From positions 1 through 47,370 of the forward strand of contig DKYC01000106.1 of NCBI GenBank assembly GCA_002492295.1: a DNA stretch of 47,370 nt, read 5' to 3'. The stretch's first letter is position 1. The number at the start of each line of letters is the position of its first letter. The translations under genes were made by a program, and so were the position numbers. Under the pieces are notes generated by a model. The model had not been told where the DNA came from and searched no databases. It worked only from the letters and a program-made list of their open reading frames with translations. Of the stretch, positions 15,850-24,906 are shown one piece after another. Source of the DNA: Lachnospiraceae bacterium UBA7110 (lineage in GTDB: Bacteria > Bacillota > Clostridia > Lachnospirales > Lachnospiraceae).

Positions 15850-16725
15850 ATGAAAAAATTTTCAAAGAAAAACTGCTTTGAAGGGATGGTGCAAGGTATT
15901 TTCCTGCTGCTGGGACTGGTTACAGTGGGCTGTGTCCTGCTGGTCACCATCTATCTCGTCATCGCGGGCATTCCTGCGATACGGAAAATCGGATTCATCG
16001 AATTCCTGTTTGGAAGGACGTGGGAATCGACTTCAGCGGAGCCGTCCTACGGGATACTGCCGTTTATCCTGACGAGTATATATGGGACGGCGGGGGCGGT
16101 TGCCATCGGGGTTCCAATCGGTTTCCTGACGGCGGTCTGCCTTGCGAAGACGGCACCAAAGGGTGTGCGGAAAATCGTGGAATCGGCAGTGAGCCTGCTT
16201 GCGGGTATTCCGTCTGTCGTGTATGGTCTGACAGGAATGCTTGTCCTTGTCCCGGGTATCCGCCGCCTGTTCCATGTGCCGGACGGCGCAAGTCTGCTTG
16301 CAGCGGTCATTGTCCTTGCTGTCATGATACTGCCTTCAATCATTAAAGTGTCTGTCACGGCACTTGATGCAGTTCCCAAAGAGTACGAGGACGCATCGCT
16401 GGCATTGGGGGCAACACCTATAGAAACGTATTTCAGGGTTTCTGTTCCGGCGGCAAGAAGCGGCATTGCGGCGGCTGTCGTGCTGGGAATTGGAAGGGCG
16501 GTCGGCGAGGCGATGGCGGTTATGATGGTATCCGGGAATGTGGCAAACATGCCGGGGTTGATTCAGAGCGTCCGTTTTCTGACAACGGCTGTGGCAAGCG
16601 AGATGTCTTATGCAAGCGGACTGCAAAGGCAGGCGCTGTTTTCCATCGCTTTGGTTCTGTTTTTGTTTATTATGCTGATTAATGCCTCGATGAATTTCTT
16701 TCTGAAGGGTAGGAAGGAAGAGTAA
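15850..16725 (+). CDS. pstC: Phosphate ABC transporter permease PstC
   Basis: This 291-residue inner-membrane permease half has six predicted helices. The characteristic segments include the extracellular loop FLFGRTWESTSAEPSYGILPF (about 49-69), the ESAVSLLAGIPSVVYGLTGM region and the ABC-contact EAA loop DAVPKEYEDASLALGATPIE, where PstB docks. It forms the channel with PstA. The stop is 1 base before the pstA ATG, so translation of the pair is coupled. Confidence 0.95.
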   Translation: MKKFSKKNCFEGMVQGIFLLLGLVTVGCVLLVTIYLVIAGIPAIRKIGFIEFLFGRTWESTSAEPSYGILPFILTSIYGTAGAVAIGVPIGFLTAVCLAKTAPKGVRKIVESAVSLLAGIPSVVYGLTGMLVLVPGIRRLFHVPDGASLLAAVIVLAVMILPSIIKVSVTALDAVPKEYEDASLALGATPIETYFRVSVPAARSGIAAAVVLGIGRAVGEAMAVMMVSGNVANMPGLIQSVRFLTTAVASEMSYASGLQRQALFSIALVLFLFIMLINASMNFFLKGRKEE

Positions 16726-16726
16726 A

Positions 16727-17593
16727 ATGATACAAAAAAGCGGCATTTCCGTATCGCGCAGGATTTTTATCCTGTCCATGCGGATTCTGATGTGGATTTC
16801 TGTTGCAATGACTTGTGCTCTAGTGGTATTTTTAATTGTGTATGTCTTCCTGAAAGGTATTCCGAACATTTCATGGGAGCTGTTGTCCACGAAGCCCAGT
16901 TACCTGTCCGGAAGGATTGGGATACTGCCCGATATTCTGAATACCATCTATATTGTGCTGGCTGCGCTGCTGGTTGTGCTTCCCCTGGGGGTCGGGGCAG
17001 CGGTTTATCTGACGGAGTATGCGGGAAACAAAGCGCTGGTCGGCGTGATTGAATATGCGGCGGAAACGCTCTCAGGCATTCCGTCCATTATCTATGGTCT
17101 TGTGGGAATGCTCTTTTTCTGCCAGTTTTTAAATATGAAAACTTCCCTGATGGCAGGCGCCCTGACGCTGGCGGTCATGAATCTGCCAACCGTCATGCGC
17201 ACGACGCAGGAAAGTTTAAAGACTGTCCCGGCAAGCTACCGGGAGGGGGCATTCGGACTGGGTGCCGGGAAATGGCGCGTGATACGCACTGTTGTGCTGC
17301 CGGGCTGTGTGGACGGTGTGATAACAGGTTGTATTTTGGCAGTAGGACGTATTGTCGGGGAGTCGGCAGCACTGCTGTTTACGGCGGGCTTTGCACATGC
17401 GCTGAACGGTGTAATTGAGGGACTTTCTAGCTCAGGTGCCACGCTGACCGTCGCGCTTTATGTGTATGCAAAGGAGCAGGGAGAGTTTGGCATTGCTTTT
17501 GCAATTGCGGCAATTCTGATGATACTGACACTGCTGATTAATCTGTCTGCCGTGCTGGTGGAACATTATTTTGCAAAGAGGAGGAACCGATGA
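16727..17593 (+). CDS. pstA: Phosphate ABC transporter permease PstA
   Basis: This 288-residue permease is the partner of PstC. The family phrase LSTKPSYLSGRIGILPDI follows the first helix, and AAETLSGIPSIIYGLVGM and the EAA-type loop KTVPASYREGAFGLGAGKWR mark the ATPase contact. It ends with an ARRNR-like basic tail (AKRRNR). Its last four bases overlap the pstB ATG (17590), a tight coupling typical of complexes made in equal amounts. Confidence 0.95.
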   Translation: MIQKSGISVSRRIFILSMRILMWISVAMTCALVVFLIVYVFLKGIPNISWELLSTKPSYLSGRIGILPDILNTIYIVLAALLVVLPLGVGAAVYLTEYAGNKALVGVIEYAAETLSGIPSIIYGLVGMLFFCQFLNMKTSLMAGALTLAVMNLPTVMRTTQESLKTVPASYREGAFGLGAGKWRVIRTVVLPGCVDGVITGCILAVGRIVGESAALLFTAGFAHALNGVIEGLSSSGATLTVALYVYAKEQGEFGIAFAIAAILMILTLLINLSAVLVEHYFAKRRNR

Positions 17594-18345
17594 GCGATAT
17601 TATTACAGTGAGGGATATGTGCCTGTGGTACGGGAATCATCAGGCGCTTTCCAATATCCATATCCAAATTCCCGAAAAGAGCATCACGGCGCTGATTGGT
17701 CCATCAGGCTGCGGAAAATCTACTTTTTTAAAAAGTCTCAACCGCATGAATGATTTGGTGCCGGATGTGAGGATAACGGGCGATATCCGTTATAAGGGCA
17801 TAGACATACTGGGGGCGTCGGTCGATGTAAATGAACTGCGCAGGGAGATTGGCATGGTTTTCCAAAAACCCAATCCGTTTCCGATGAGTATTTATGATAA
17901 CGTTGCATATGGTCCGCGCACGCATGGAATTAGGAACAGGGCAAAACTGGATCAGATTGTGGAGCAGTCGTTAAGGGATGCGGCAATATGGGATGAGGTA
18001 AAGGACCGGTTGCAAAAGAACGCGCTGGGACTTTCGGGCGGGCAGCAGCAGCGCCTCTGCATCGCGCGGGCGTTGGCAGTAAAACCAGCGGTTCTTCTGA
18101 TGGATGAGCCGACCTCCGCGCTGGATCCGATTGCGACTTCTAAGATTGAGGATCTCTGTACGCAGCTAAAAGATACATATACAATCGTTATGGTAACGCA
18201 TAATATGCAGCAGGCAGTCCGCATTTCGGATTGGACAGCATTTTTCCTGTTAGGGGAACTGATTGAGTGTGGGGATACGGAAACCATGTTCTCCACACCA
18301 AAGGATCAGAGGACGGAAGACTATATAACGGGGAGGTTTGGATAA
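17590..18345 (+). CDS. pstB: Phosphate ABC transporter ATP-binding protein PstB
   Basis: This 251-residue ATPase drives PstSCAB. Walker A GPSGCGKST (about 37-45), the Q-loop in GMVFQKPNPFP, the signature LSGGQQQRLCIARAL, Walker B VLLMDEPTSALDP and the switch His in MVTHNMQQA are all present. The length is normal for PstB. The stop TAA shares one base with the phoU ATG (TAATG at 18343-18347). Confidence 0.97.
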   Translation: MSDIITVRDMCLWYGNHQALSNIHIQIPEKSITALIGPSGCGKSTFLKSLNRMNDLVPDVRITGDIRYKGIDILGASVDVNELRREIGMVFQKPNPFPMSIYDNVAYGPRTHGIRNRAKLDQIVEQSLRDAAIWDEVKDRLQKNALGLSGGQQQRLCIARALAVKPAVLLMDEPTSALDPIATSKIEDLCTQLKDTYTIVMVTHNMQQAVRISDWTAFFLLGELIECGDTETMFSTPKDQRTEDYITGRFG

Positions 18346-18998
18346 TGCGCAGCAGGTTTGATGAGCAGCTTGCACTTTTGAATAAGGAAATGATACTGAT
18401 GGGTGCTTTGTGTGAGGAGATTATCACGAAGGTGATGAAGGCGCTGACGGAGGAGGACACGCAGCTTTTTGGGAAAATTGCCGAACTGGGTGTAGAGATT
18501 GACCAAAAGGAGCGGACTATAGAGACGATGTGCCTGAAACTCCTGCTCCAGCAGCAGCCGGTGGCGGGGGATTTGCGGCAGATATCGGCAGCATTGAAAA
18601 TGATAACGGATATGGAGCGCATCGGTGATCAGGCGGAAGATATCGCAGAGATTATTCCGTTTGTCGAAAAACGTTCTGCCCGGACGGATACGCTTCTGCG
18701 CGAAATGGCGGATGCGAGCATCCGGATGGTGACCGAGAGTGTGGACGCGTTTGTCGGGCAGGATGTTGGTCAGGCGGGGAAAGTCATCTCGGACGACGAC
18801 ATGGTAGATGGATATTTTACGCAGATTAAGCAGGCGCTGGTTCAGGAAATTATAGAGAATCCGGGAGACGGAGAGCGCTCTATTGATATGCTGATGATTG
18901 CGAAGTATTTTGAGCGGATTGGCGACCATGCCGCCAATATTGCGGAGTGGGTTGTTTTTTCCGTGACAGGTGTGCACAGGGAAGGGGGGATACGATGA
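18345..18998 (+). CDS. phoU: Phosphate signalling protein PhoU
   Basis: This 217-residue all-helical protein is made of two PhoU three-helix repeats. The metal-binding-type motifs ALKMITDMERIGDQAEDIAE (about 85-104) and MIAKYFERIGDHAANIAEWV (about 184-203) are both intact. PhoU links the Pst transporter to the sensor kinase and keeps the Pho response off when phosphate is plentiful. ATG 18345 overlaps the pstB stop by one base. Its own TGA overlaps the following response regulator start by four bases (ATGA at 18995-18998). Confidence 0.96.
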   Translation: MRSRFDEQLALLNKEMILMGALCEEIITKVMKALTEEDTQLFGKIAELGVEIDQKERTIETMCLKLLLQQQPVAGDLRQISAALKMITDMERIGDQAEDIAEIIPFVEKRSARTDTLLREMADASIRMVTESVDAFVGQDVGQAGKVISDDDMVDGYFTQIKQALVQEIIENPGDGERSIDMLMIAKYFERIGDHAANIAEWVVFSVTGVHREGGIR

Positions 18999-19669
18999 TC
19001 TGGTGCGTGGAGGATGATGCAGGGATAAGGGATATCGAAGTTTATACACTGCAGTCCACTGGTTTTGAGGCGCGGGGGTTTGCGGACGGAACGTCCTTTT
19101 GGCAGGCATTGCAGACGGAAAAGCCGGAACTGGCTGTTCTTGATATTATGCTGCCTGGGATGGATGGCATCACCCTTTTGAAAAAAATGCGGGAAAAGCC
19201 GGAATTCCAGGAGATTCCCGTCATCATGGCGACCGCAAAGGGTGAGGAGTATGATAAGATACAGGCACTGGATATGGGGGCGGATTATTATCTGGCAAAA
19301 CCTTTTGGCGTTATGGAGCTGGTTTCCTGCGTCAAGGCGGTGCTGAGGAGATACCGCCACGGAACCGTTGACCATCTGCTTCAGACAGGAGGGCTGGTCG
19401 TGAATTTGGATGAGCATACGGTGACGGCGGACGGCAGGCGGCTTTTGCTTACGTATAAGGAATTTGAAATCCTGCGCCTGTTTCTGTCACATCCCGGTAT
19501 GGTATATACAAGGGAGCAGCTCATGACGGATATTTGGGGGACAGATTACTGTGGTGAGACAAGGACGGTGGATATGCATATCCGTACCTTGAGGCAGAAG
19601 CTTGGGGCATACGGTGAAATGATAGAAACGGTACGGGGTGTCGGCTACCGTTTGGAGGCGGGAAAATGA
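18995..19669 (+). CDS. phoP: OmpR-type response regulator, PhoP/PhoB-like
   Basis: This 224-residue regulator has a receiver domain (acidic pair ED-D at 6-8, phospho-acceptor Asp 50 in VLDIMLPGMDG, Thr in MATAKG, Lys in LAKPFG) and a C-terminal winged helix (about 125-224) with TYKEFEILRLFLSHPGMVYT, RTVDMHIRTLRQKLG and the closing RGVGYRLE. Its place after phoU and before a PAS kinase in the pst operon, with PhoP-type boxes at three promoters nearby, supports a phosphate-response role. It overlaps phoU by 4 bases and the kinase gene by 4 bases. The name phoP follows Firmicutes usage; phoB would be equivalent. Confidence 0.92.
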   Translation: MIWCVEDDAGIRDIEVYTLQSTGFEARGFADGTSFWQALQTEKPELAVLDIMLPGMDGITLLKKMREKPEFQEIPVIMATAKGEEYDKIQALDMGADYYLAKPFGVMELVSCVKAVLRRYRHGTVDHLLQTGGLVVNLDEHTVTADGRRLLLTYKEFEILRLFLSHPGMVYTREQLMTDIWGTDYCGETRTVDMHIRTLRQKLGAYGEMIETVRGVGYRLEAGK

Positions 19670-21318
19670 CAAGAAAAATATTTTATTCCATCCTTTCCGT
19701 GGCGGCAGCTGTTCTGCTGTCATGTATTGTAATTATTATGGGCGTTTTGTATAACTACTTTGAGGAGGTGCGCGCAGGCGGCTTAAAGGCAGAACTCGAA
19801 TTTGCCATCGCTGGCGTGGAGGACAGCGGGATGCCGTATTTGGAAAAAATCCATTTGGACCGCTGCCGCCTGACATGGATTGCGGCGGACGGAGCAGTAT
19901 TATATGATACCTTGGCAGGAACAGAAAATACGGAAAACCATGGGGAGCGTGCTGAGGTCAAAAGCGCGCTGGAAACAGGCGAGGGTTGGAGCAGCCGCTA
20001 TTCTGATACGCTGCTGGAAAAAACGATGTACTATGCAAAGCGTATGGAGGACGGAACGGTACTGCGTATTTCCGTGAGCAGTGCGACGGTGGGATTGCTG
20101 GCGCTTGGTATGTTACAGCCGATTTTGATTGTTGCGGTAGTGGCATTTATCCTGTCAGCCCTCTTTGCGTACAGACTGTCAAAAAGGATTGTCGGACCGC
20201 TGAACAGACTGGATTTGGATCATCCTTTGGAAAACGATACGTATGAGGAGATTGCGCCTTTGCTCAGCCGGATTCACAGACAGCGCAGGGAAATCGAAAG
20301 GCAGTTCGATGAGCTGCAAAAGCGCGCCGACGAGTTTTCCCAAATTACGGCATCCATGAAAGAAGGGCTTGTCCTGACAGACCGGCAGGGAACAGTGATT
20401 GCTGTCAATCCGGCGGCAGATGCAATCTTCGCACAAAAGCAGGACAGCGTTGGAAAGGATTTTCTTACGGTCTGCCGTGACCGTGAGGTCGGCATGTGCA
20501 TGAAGACGGCAATGGAATCCGGGCATGGCGAAATGCAACAGACAAGAGCCGGGCGCGTGTATCAGCTTACGTTTAGCCGTATTGAGTCGGAGGGTGTCAG
20601 CATTGGGGCAGTCCTGCTTGTTTTCGATATTACGGAAAAGGTTCTCGCGGAGCAGGCAAGGCGTGAGTTTACGGCGAATGTTTCCCATGAATTAAAGACG
20701 CCGCTGCAGGGAATCCTCGGCAGTGCTGAATTGATTGAAAACGGTATGGTGAAGGAGGAGGATTTACCGCGCTTTATCGGTCATATCCGGAAGGAGGCGG
20801 CGCGGCTTGTCACGCTGGTGGAAGATATCATCAGGCTTTCCCAGCTGGATGAGAATACAGAGTTTACAAAAGAATCCGTGAACCTGTACGCGGTCGCAGA
20901 GGAAGTGGCGGACAGTCTGCATGACATTGCAAAAAGCAGCGGCGTGGAAGTCCGTGTCAGCGGAGTACAGCAGGAAATCGCAGGCGTCAGAAAACTTCTG
21001 CATGAAATTCTATATAACCTTATTGATAATGCCGTCAAGTACAACAGGAGCGGCGGAATGGTTGATGTGACCGTGGCAGACGCGGACGATAAAGTGATTC
21101 TGACTGTCTCCGATACAGGAATCGGTATTCCGGCGGAGCATATCGACAGGGTCTGTGAACGGTTTTACCGTGTTGATAAAAGCCACTCCAAAGAAACGGG
21201 CGGTACCGGACTGGGACTATCCATTGTCAAACATGCCGTTGTCTGTCACAAAGGAACTATTTATATACAAAGTGAGGTGAACAAAGGGACGAAGATACGG
21301 ATTGAATTCCCGAAGTAA
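19666..21318 (+). CDS. phoR: PAS-containing sensor histidine kinase, PhoR-like
   Basis: This 550-residue membrane kinase pairs with the preceding regulator. Helix 1 (about 8-28), an extracytoplasmic stretch of about 115 residues and helix 2 (about 143-168) are followed by a linker. A PAS domain (about 222-325; GLVLTDRQGTVIAVNPAADA) comes next, then the HisKA motif NVSHELKTPLQG with phospho-acceptor His 341. The ATPase region has NLIDNAVKY (N box), SDTGIGIP (G1) and GGTGLGLSIVKHAV (G2). This is the usual Firmicutes PhoR architecture. It is the last gene of the pst-pho unit, and a new PhoP box begins 25 bases after its stop. Confidence 0.92.
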   Translation: MTRKIFYSILSVAAAVLLSCIVIIMGVLYNYFEEVRAGGLKAELEFAIAGVEDSGMPYLEKIHLDRCRLTWIAADGAVLYDTLAGTENTENHGERAEVKSALETGEGWSSRYSDTLLEKTMYYAKRMEDGTVLRISVSSATVGLLALGMLQPILIVAVVAFILSALFAYRLSKRIVGPLNRLDLDHPLENDTYEEIAPLLSRIHRQRREIERQFDELQKRADEFSQITASMKEGLVLTDRQGTVIAVNPAADAIFAQKQDSVGKDFLTVCRDREVGMCMKTAMESGHGEMQQTRAGRVYQLTFSRIESEGVSIGAVLLVFDITEKVLAEQARREFTANVSHELKTPLQGILGSAELIENGMVKEEDLPRFIGHIRKEAARLVTLVEDIIRLSQLDENTEFTKESVNLYAVAEEVADSLHDIAKSSGVEVRVSGVQQEIAGVRKLLHEILYNLIDNAVKYNRSGGMVDVTVADADDKVILTVSDTGIGIPAEHIDRVCERFYRVDKSHSKETGGTGLGLSIVKHAVVCHKGTIYIQSEVNKGTKIRIEFPK

Positions 21319-21342
21319 GAACAGTTCAGGAAATAATCCGAT

Positions 21343-21382
21343 TTTACATAAATTTTACAATAACCGGATATCAGATTTGACA
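21343..21382 (+). promoter_or_regulatory. PhoP box upstream of the Na/Pi cotransporter
   Basis: TTTACA (21343), TTTACA (21354) and TTGACA (21377) repeat the offsets of 11 and 23 seen at 13661 and 14883. TATGTT at 21392-21397, 9 bases on, occupies the same -10 position as TATCAT in the pstS promoter. Confidence 0.72.
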
Positions 21383-21457
21383 TTTCTTCTGTATGTTTGA
21401 ATATGGAACTGAAAAATGGTTGAAATATTAAAATGCAATGCATACGAGGAGAGAACA

Positions 21458-23242
21458 ATGGATTTTTTTGATTTACTGGCTATGATTGGAGGGCTCGCGC
21501 TGTTCTTATACGGAATGAATCTGCTTAGCGACGGGCTTGAAAAGCTTTCGGGAGGCCGCCTTGAGCGAATCCTGGAAAACCTGACAAATAACAGGCTGGG
21601 AGCAGTGCTTCTGGGTGCAGGAGTGACGGCGGTTATCCAGTCGTCATCGGCAGCCACTGTCATGGTGGTGGGATTTGTCAATTCCGGCATCATGAAACTT
21701 TCGCAGGCTGTAGGCGTCATTATGGGCGCCAATATCGGGACGACTGTCACCTCATGGCTGTTGAGTCTCACAGGCATAGAAAGCGGCAATTTTTTTCTCC
21801 AACTTGTCAAGCCGACCTCATTTTCACCGATACTTGCCATGATTGGCGTCATTCTTATCATGTCGGCAAAAAGCGGCAGAAAGCAGGAGGCAGGATGTAT
21901 TTTGGTCGGATTCTCCATACTGATGTTTGGCATGGATGCCATGTCGGAGGCGATGAAACCGCTCAGCACAGTTCCGCGGTTTACGGGGCTTTTTACCATG
22001 TTTCGGAATCCGCTTTTGGGAATTGCCGTGGGTGCGCTTGTAACGGCAGTCATTCAGTCCTCCTCGGCATCCGTGGGTATCCTGCAGGCGCTGTGTATGA
22101 CCGGAAGCATCAGCTATGCATCGGCGCTTCCCATTATTCTTGGGCAGAATATCGGAACCTGTGTCACGGCGCTGATGTCCGGCGTAGGAGCGTGCAGGAA
22201 TGCAAAACGTGCATCTGTCATCCATCTGCTGTTCAATATTATCGGAACGGCTGTTTTTATGACGGTATTTTATTCAATAAATGCCATATTCCGCTTCGGA
22301 TTTATGCAGGAGACGGCGGACAGTGTGGGAATCGCGCTGATACATACCGGATTCAATGTGTTTACTACCCTGCTTCTGCTTCCGTTTGCAGACTTTCTTG
22401 AAAAGCTGTCCTATCTTCTGATTAGACCTGACGGGGAGGAGGAAAGACAGGCAGGGGAGAATGAGCTTTTTTCCAAGATGGATGAACGCTTCCTGAACAC
22501 GCCGTCCTTTGCGTTGGACCAGGCGCACACTGTCACCCTGAAAATGGCGGATCTGGCAAAAGAGACTCTGCATATGGCATCTTTAATCCTGTTTAACTAT
22601 GATAAGAAAACACTGCAGGAAGTGGAGCGGATGGAACAGACAGTGGACAGATATGATGATGAAATCAGCAGTTATCTGACAAAGCTTTCCGGCACAAATC
22701 TGAATGACCAGGATACAAGAAGGCTCAATATGCTTCTTCATAGCGTGGGTGATTTGGAACGGATATCAGACCATGCCATGAATTTGGCAGACTGTGCAAA
22801 GGAGCTGGGAAAGAAAAACAGGCGGTTTTCTGAGATGGCGGAGGCGGAGCTGAAACGGTTTTCGCAGGCGGTCGGGGATATCGTAGACGCTTCCATGGAA
22901 ATATTCAGGACAGGGGACGCGCAGGCTGCAAAACAGATTGAACCCTTTGAGGAGTCCATTGATATCCTGCAGAAAGAGATTAAGAAGCGTCACATGAAGC
23001 GCCTGAGAAAAGGAAAGTGCACGGCACAGATGGGGTTTGTCCTTTCGGACATCACGAACAATTATGAAAGGATTGCCGACCATTGCTCCAACCTCGCAAT
23101 CAGTGTCATGCAGCTCTATGACGAGGATGCCTATGCACACGAATATATTGATAACATTCCAAAGGGCAGGGGAAGTGCGTTTAACAGGAGTGTGCGGGAA
23201 TATCTGAAACGTTATGAGCTGCCGGAAAAAAACGGAAAATGA
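21458..23242 (+). CDS. Na/Pi cotransporter family protein with C-terminal PhoU-like domain
   Basis: This 594-residue protein has an N-terminal transporter half with the two inverted Na/Pi repeats carrying QSSS motifs: TAVIQSSSAATVMVVGFVNS (about 59-78) and TAVIQSSSASVGILQALC (about 206-223). The C-terminal half (about 350-560) is helical and contains PhoU-like motifs LLHSVGDLERISDHAMNLAD and ITNNYERIADHCSNLAISVM. Such NptA/YjbB-type proteins move phosphate with sodium, in some bacteria outward. ATG 21458 follows GAGGAGAG. With its own PhoP box it is probably a third arm of the local Pho regulon. The direction of transport cannot be judged. Confidence 0.92.
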   Translation: MDFFDLLAMIGGLALFLYGMNLLSDGLEKLSGGRLERILENLTNNRLGAVLLGAGVTAVIQSSSAATVMVVGFVNSGIMKLSQAVGVIMGANIGTTVTSWLLSLTGIESGNFFLQLVKPTSFSPILAMIGVILIMSAKSGRKQEAGCILVGFSILMFGMDAMSEAMKPLSTVPRFTGLFTMFRNPLLGIAVGALVTAVIQSSSASVGILQALCMTGSISYASALPIILGQNIGTCVTALMSGVGACRNAKRASVIHLLFNIIGTAVFMTVFYSINAIFRFGFMQETADSVGIALIHTGFNVFTTLLLLPFADFLEKLSYLLIRPDGEEERQAGENELFSKMDERFLNTPSFALDQAHTVTLKMADLAKETLHMASLILFNYDKKTLQEVERMEQTVDRYDDEISSYLTKLSGTNLNDQDTRRLNMLLHSVGDLERISDHAMNLADCAKELGKKNRRFSEMAEAELKRFSQAVGDIVDASMEIFRTGDAQAAKQIEPFEESIDILQKEIKKRHMKRLRKGKCTAQMGFVLSDITNNYERIADHCSNLAISVMQLYDEDAYAHEYIDNIPKGRGSAFNRSVREYLKRYELPEKNGK

Positions 23243-23269
23243 CACGGTAATGCGGTGGCGACATAGTCC

Positions 23270-23298
23270 TTGCAACATTTTGCACACCATGATAAAAT
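23270..23298 (+). promoter_or_regulatory. Promoter of the GGDEF protein gene
   Basis: TTGCAA (23270-23275), a 17-base spacer and TAAAAT (23293-23298) lie 48 bases before the start codon. The same hexamers and spacing recur at 41841-41869. Confidence 0.6.
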
Positions 23299-23346
23299 AA
23301 TAAAAGTTGCAGCGGTTTTATATACCAAAAGAGAGGAATTATCCAT

Positions 23347-24831
23347 ATGCTGGTATTGGTTAAGACATCGGCGGCATGTCTTTTGTTTATGATATACATG
23401 GTTGTGTTTTATTATCGGAAGCCGCATATTCCGATTCGTTCCACGAAGCTGTTTCAGTGGCTGATTGCAGCGGCGTTGTGCAGCACATCGTTTGATTTGA
23501 TTACTATCTGTACGGTAAATCATAGGGATGTGGTTCCGGACTTTTTAAATTTGGCGGCGCATATTATATACCTGATGTCAATTTTGGGTTTTATTTATCT
23601 GCTGTTTGTATATATGAGGAACTTTTTGGAAACGAGCCTGAAATTTTCGAAGACGGTAAGGATACTCCAAAGCCTGCCGTTTGTGCTATCGTCGGCAGGG
23701 ATTTTTCTCCTGCCGATTACATATGTACAGGGGACGACAACGGACTATTCTTTAGGCCCCAAGGCGTATGCGCTGTATGGTAGTCTGGTGGTTTATTTAC
23801 TGCTTATTTTATATTACTGCCTTCGGTATTGGAAGCTTTTGGATGAGGAGAAACGGCTTGCGATTATTCTTGCCGTGCCGCTTTATGCAATTACTGCGGT
23901 TATTCAGATGATGATTCCGGAAACGCTGGTGGTGGTTGTCTGTTCAACGATGATTTTGCTCGGACTGATTTTGAGCAATGAGAATGCGGAAAAATATGTG
24001 GATAAGAAAACAGCGCTGTTTAATCAATACGCGTTTGAACAAGTGCTGGAGAGGTTTGATTTTGAAAAACAGACGCCGGTTATAGCTGTTTTTTGTTTTT
24101 GCAGGACAGAAAGAAACATGGACTGGAAACAGGGCACCGAGCTGCTGAACGATATTTATAAGGCTTTAAGGCAAGAACGCTCGTACGGGTACCGTGTCTG
24201 TGAGAATGGGGTGGCATTTATCGGGAACGCCGAAGATAAAGTGCGCTTCGTGCTGGAAAAGGTTGAAAATCTTGTTGAAGGCAGGTATGGGAAAGCGGCT
24301 ATTGAGATTGAAACAAAAATTCTGACGGGGAAAGCGGTTGGAACAAAGAACCGATGTATACAGAGCATTATCGCGTTTTGCTCAGAGGTAGACAGCCGTT
24401 TTGCCTATATTGACCACCTGACAAACATCTATAACCGCAATGCTTTGGAGCGGGATTTGGAAAACGTGCAGGGAAGCGCAGACATATATTATTTTATTGC
24501 GGATTTGAATAATCTCAAGATTGTGAACGATACAATTGGGCATTCGGCAGGCGATAAGCTGCTGCAGGATTTTGCGCGTGTGCTCACGGATGCAGTCGGG
24601 GAGAACGGGTGCGCGTACCGGCAGGGCGGGGATGAATTTGCGGTTTTATACCGGAAAAATGCCCAGGCTTTCATCGGCGATTTGGAAGAACGGTGCAGGA
24701 AATATAATCAGTCTTATGCGGTGGCGCTCAGCTATGCGATTGGATATTGCCTGCTTGCGGAGGAAAATTTCCGGGACGTGGCGGACAAAATGATGTATGC
24801 GGACAAGCGGCTCAAAAAGGGGCAGAAATAG
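23347..24831 (+). CDS. Membrane diguanylate cyclase with tandem GGDEF domains, first degenerate
   Basis: This is a 494-residue protein with about seven N-terminal membrane helices (1-215), resembling a 7TM-type sensor module. A first GGDEF-like domain begins KKTALFNQYAFEQVLERFDF (about 220) but has RVCENGVAFIG where the active loop should be, so it is inactive. The second (about 350-494) has DHLTNIYNRNALERDLENV, DLNNLKIVNDTIGHSAGD and an intact RQGGDEFAV near residue 427. It can therefore make cyclic di-GMP. The product-inhibition motif RxxD is not found just before the loop. It is monocistronic under its own promoter. The signal it senses is unknown. Confidence 0.88.
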   Translation: MLVLVKTSAACLLFMIYMVVFYYRKPHIPIRSTKLFQWLIAAALCSTSFDLITICTVNHRDVVPDFLNLAAHIIYLMSILGFIYLLFVYMRNFLETSLKFSKTVRILQSLPFVLSSAGIFLLPITYVQGTTTDYSLGPKAYALYGSLVVYLLLILYYCLRYWKLLDEEKRLAIILAVPLYAITAVIQMMIPETLVVVVCSTMILLGLILSNENAEKYVDKKTALFNQYAFEQVLERFDFEKQTPVIAVFCFCRTERNMDWKQGTELLNDIYKALRQERSYGYRVCENGVAFIGNAEDKVRFVLEKVENLVEGRYGKAAIEIETKILTGKAVGTKNRCIQSIIAFCSEVDSRFAYIDHLTNIYNRNALERDLENVQGSADIYYFIADLNNLKIVNDTIGHSAGDKLLQDFARVLTDAVGENGCAYRQGGDEFAVLYRKNAQAFIGDLEERCRKYNQSYAVALSYAIGYCLLAEENFRDVADKMMYADKRLKKGQK

Positions 24832-24906
24832 TTTTTTGCTGTATCCTGCATAAAATACGGATTTTCGTTAAGACATATAAGGAAAAACAAATAGGAGTAA
24901 TGCGGC

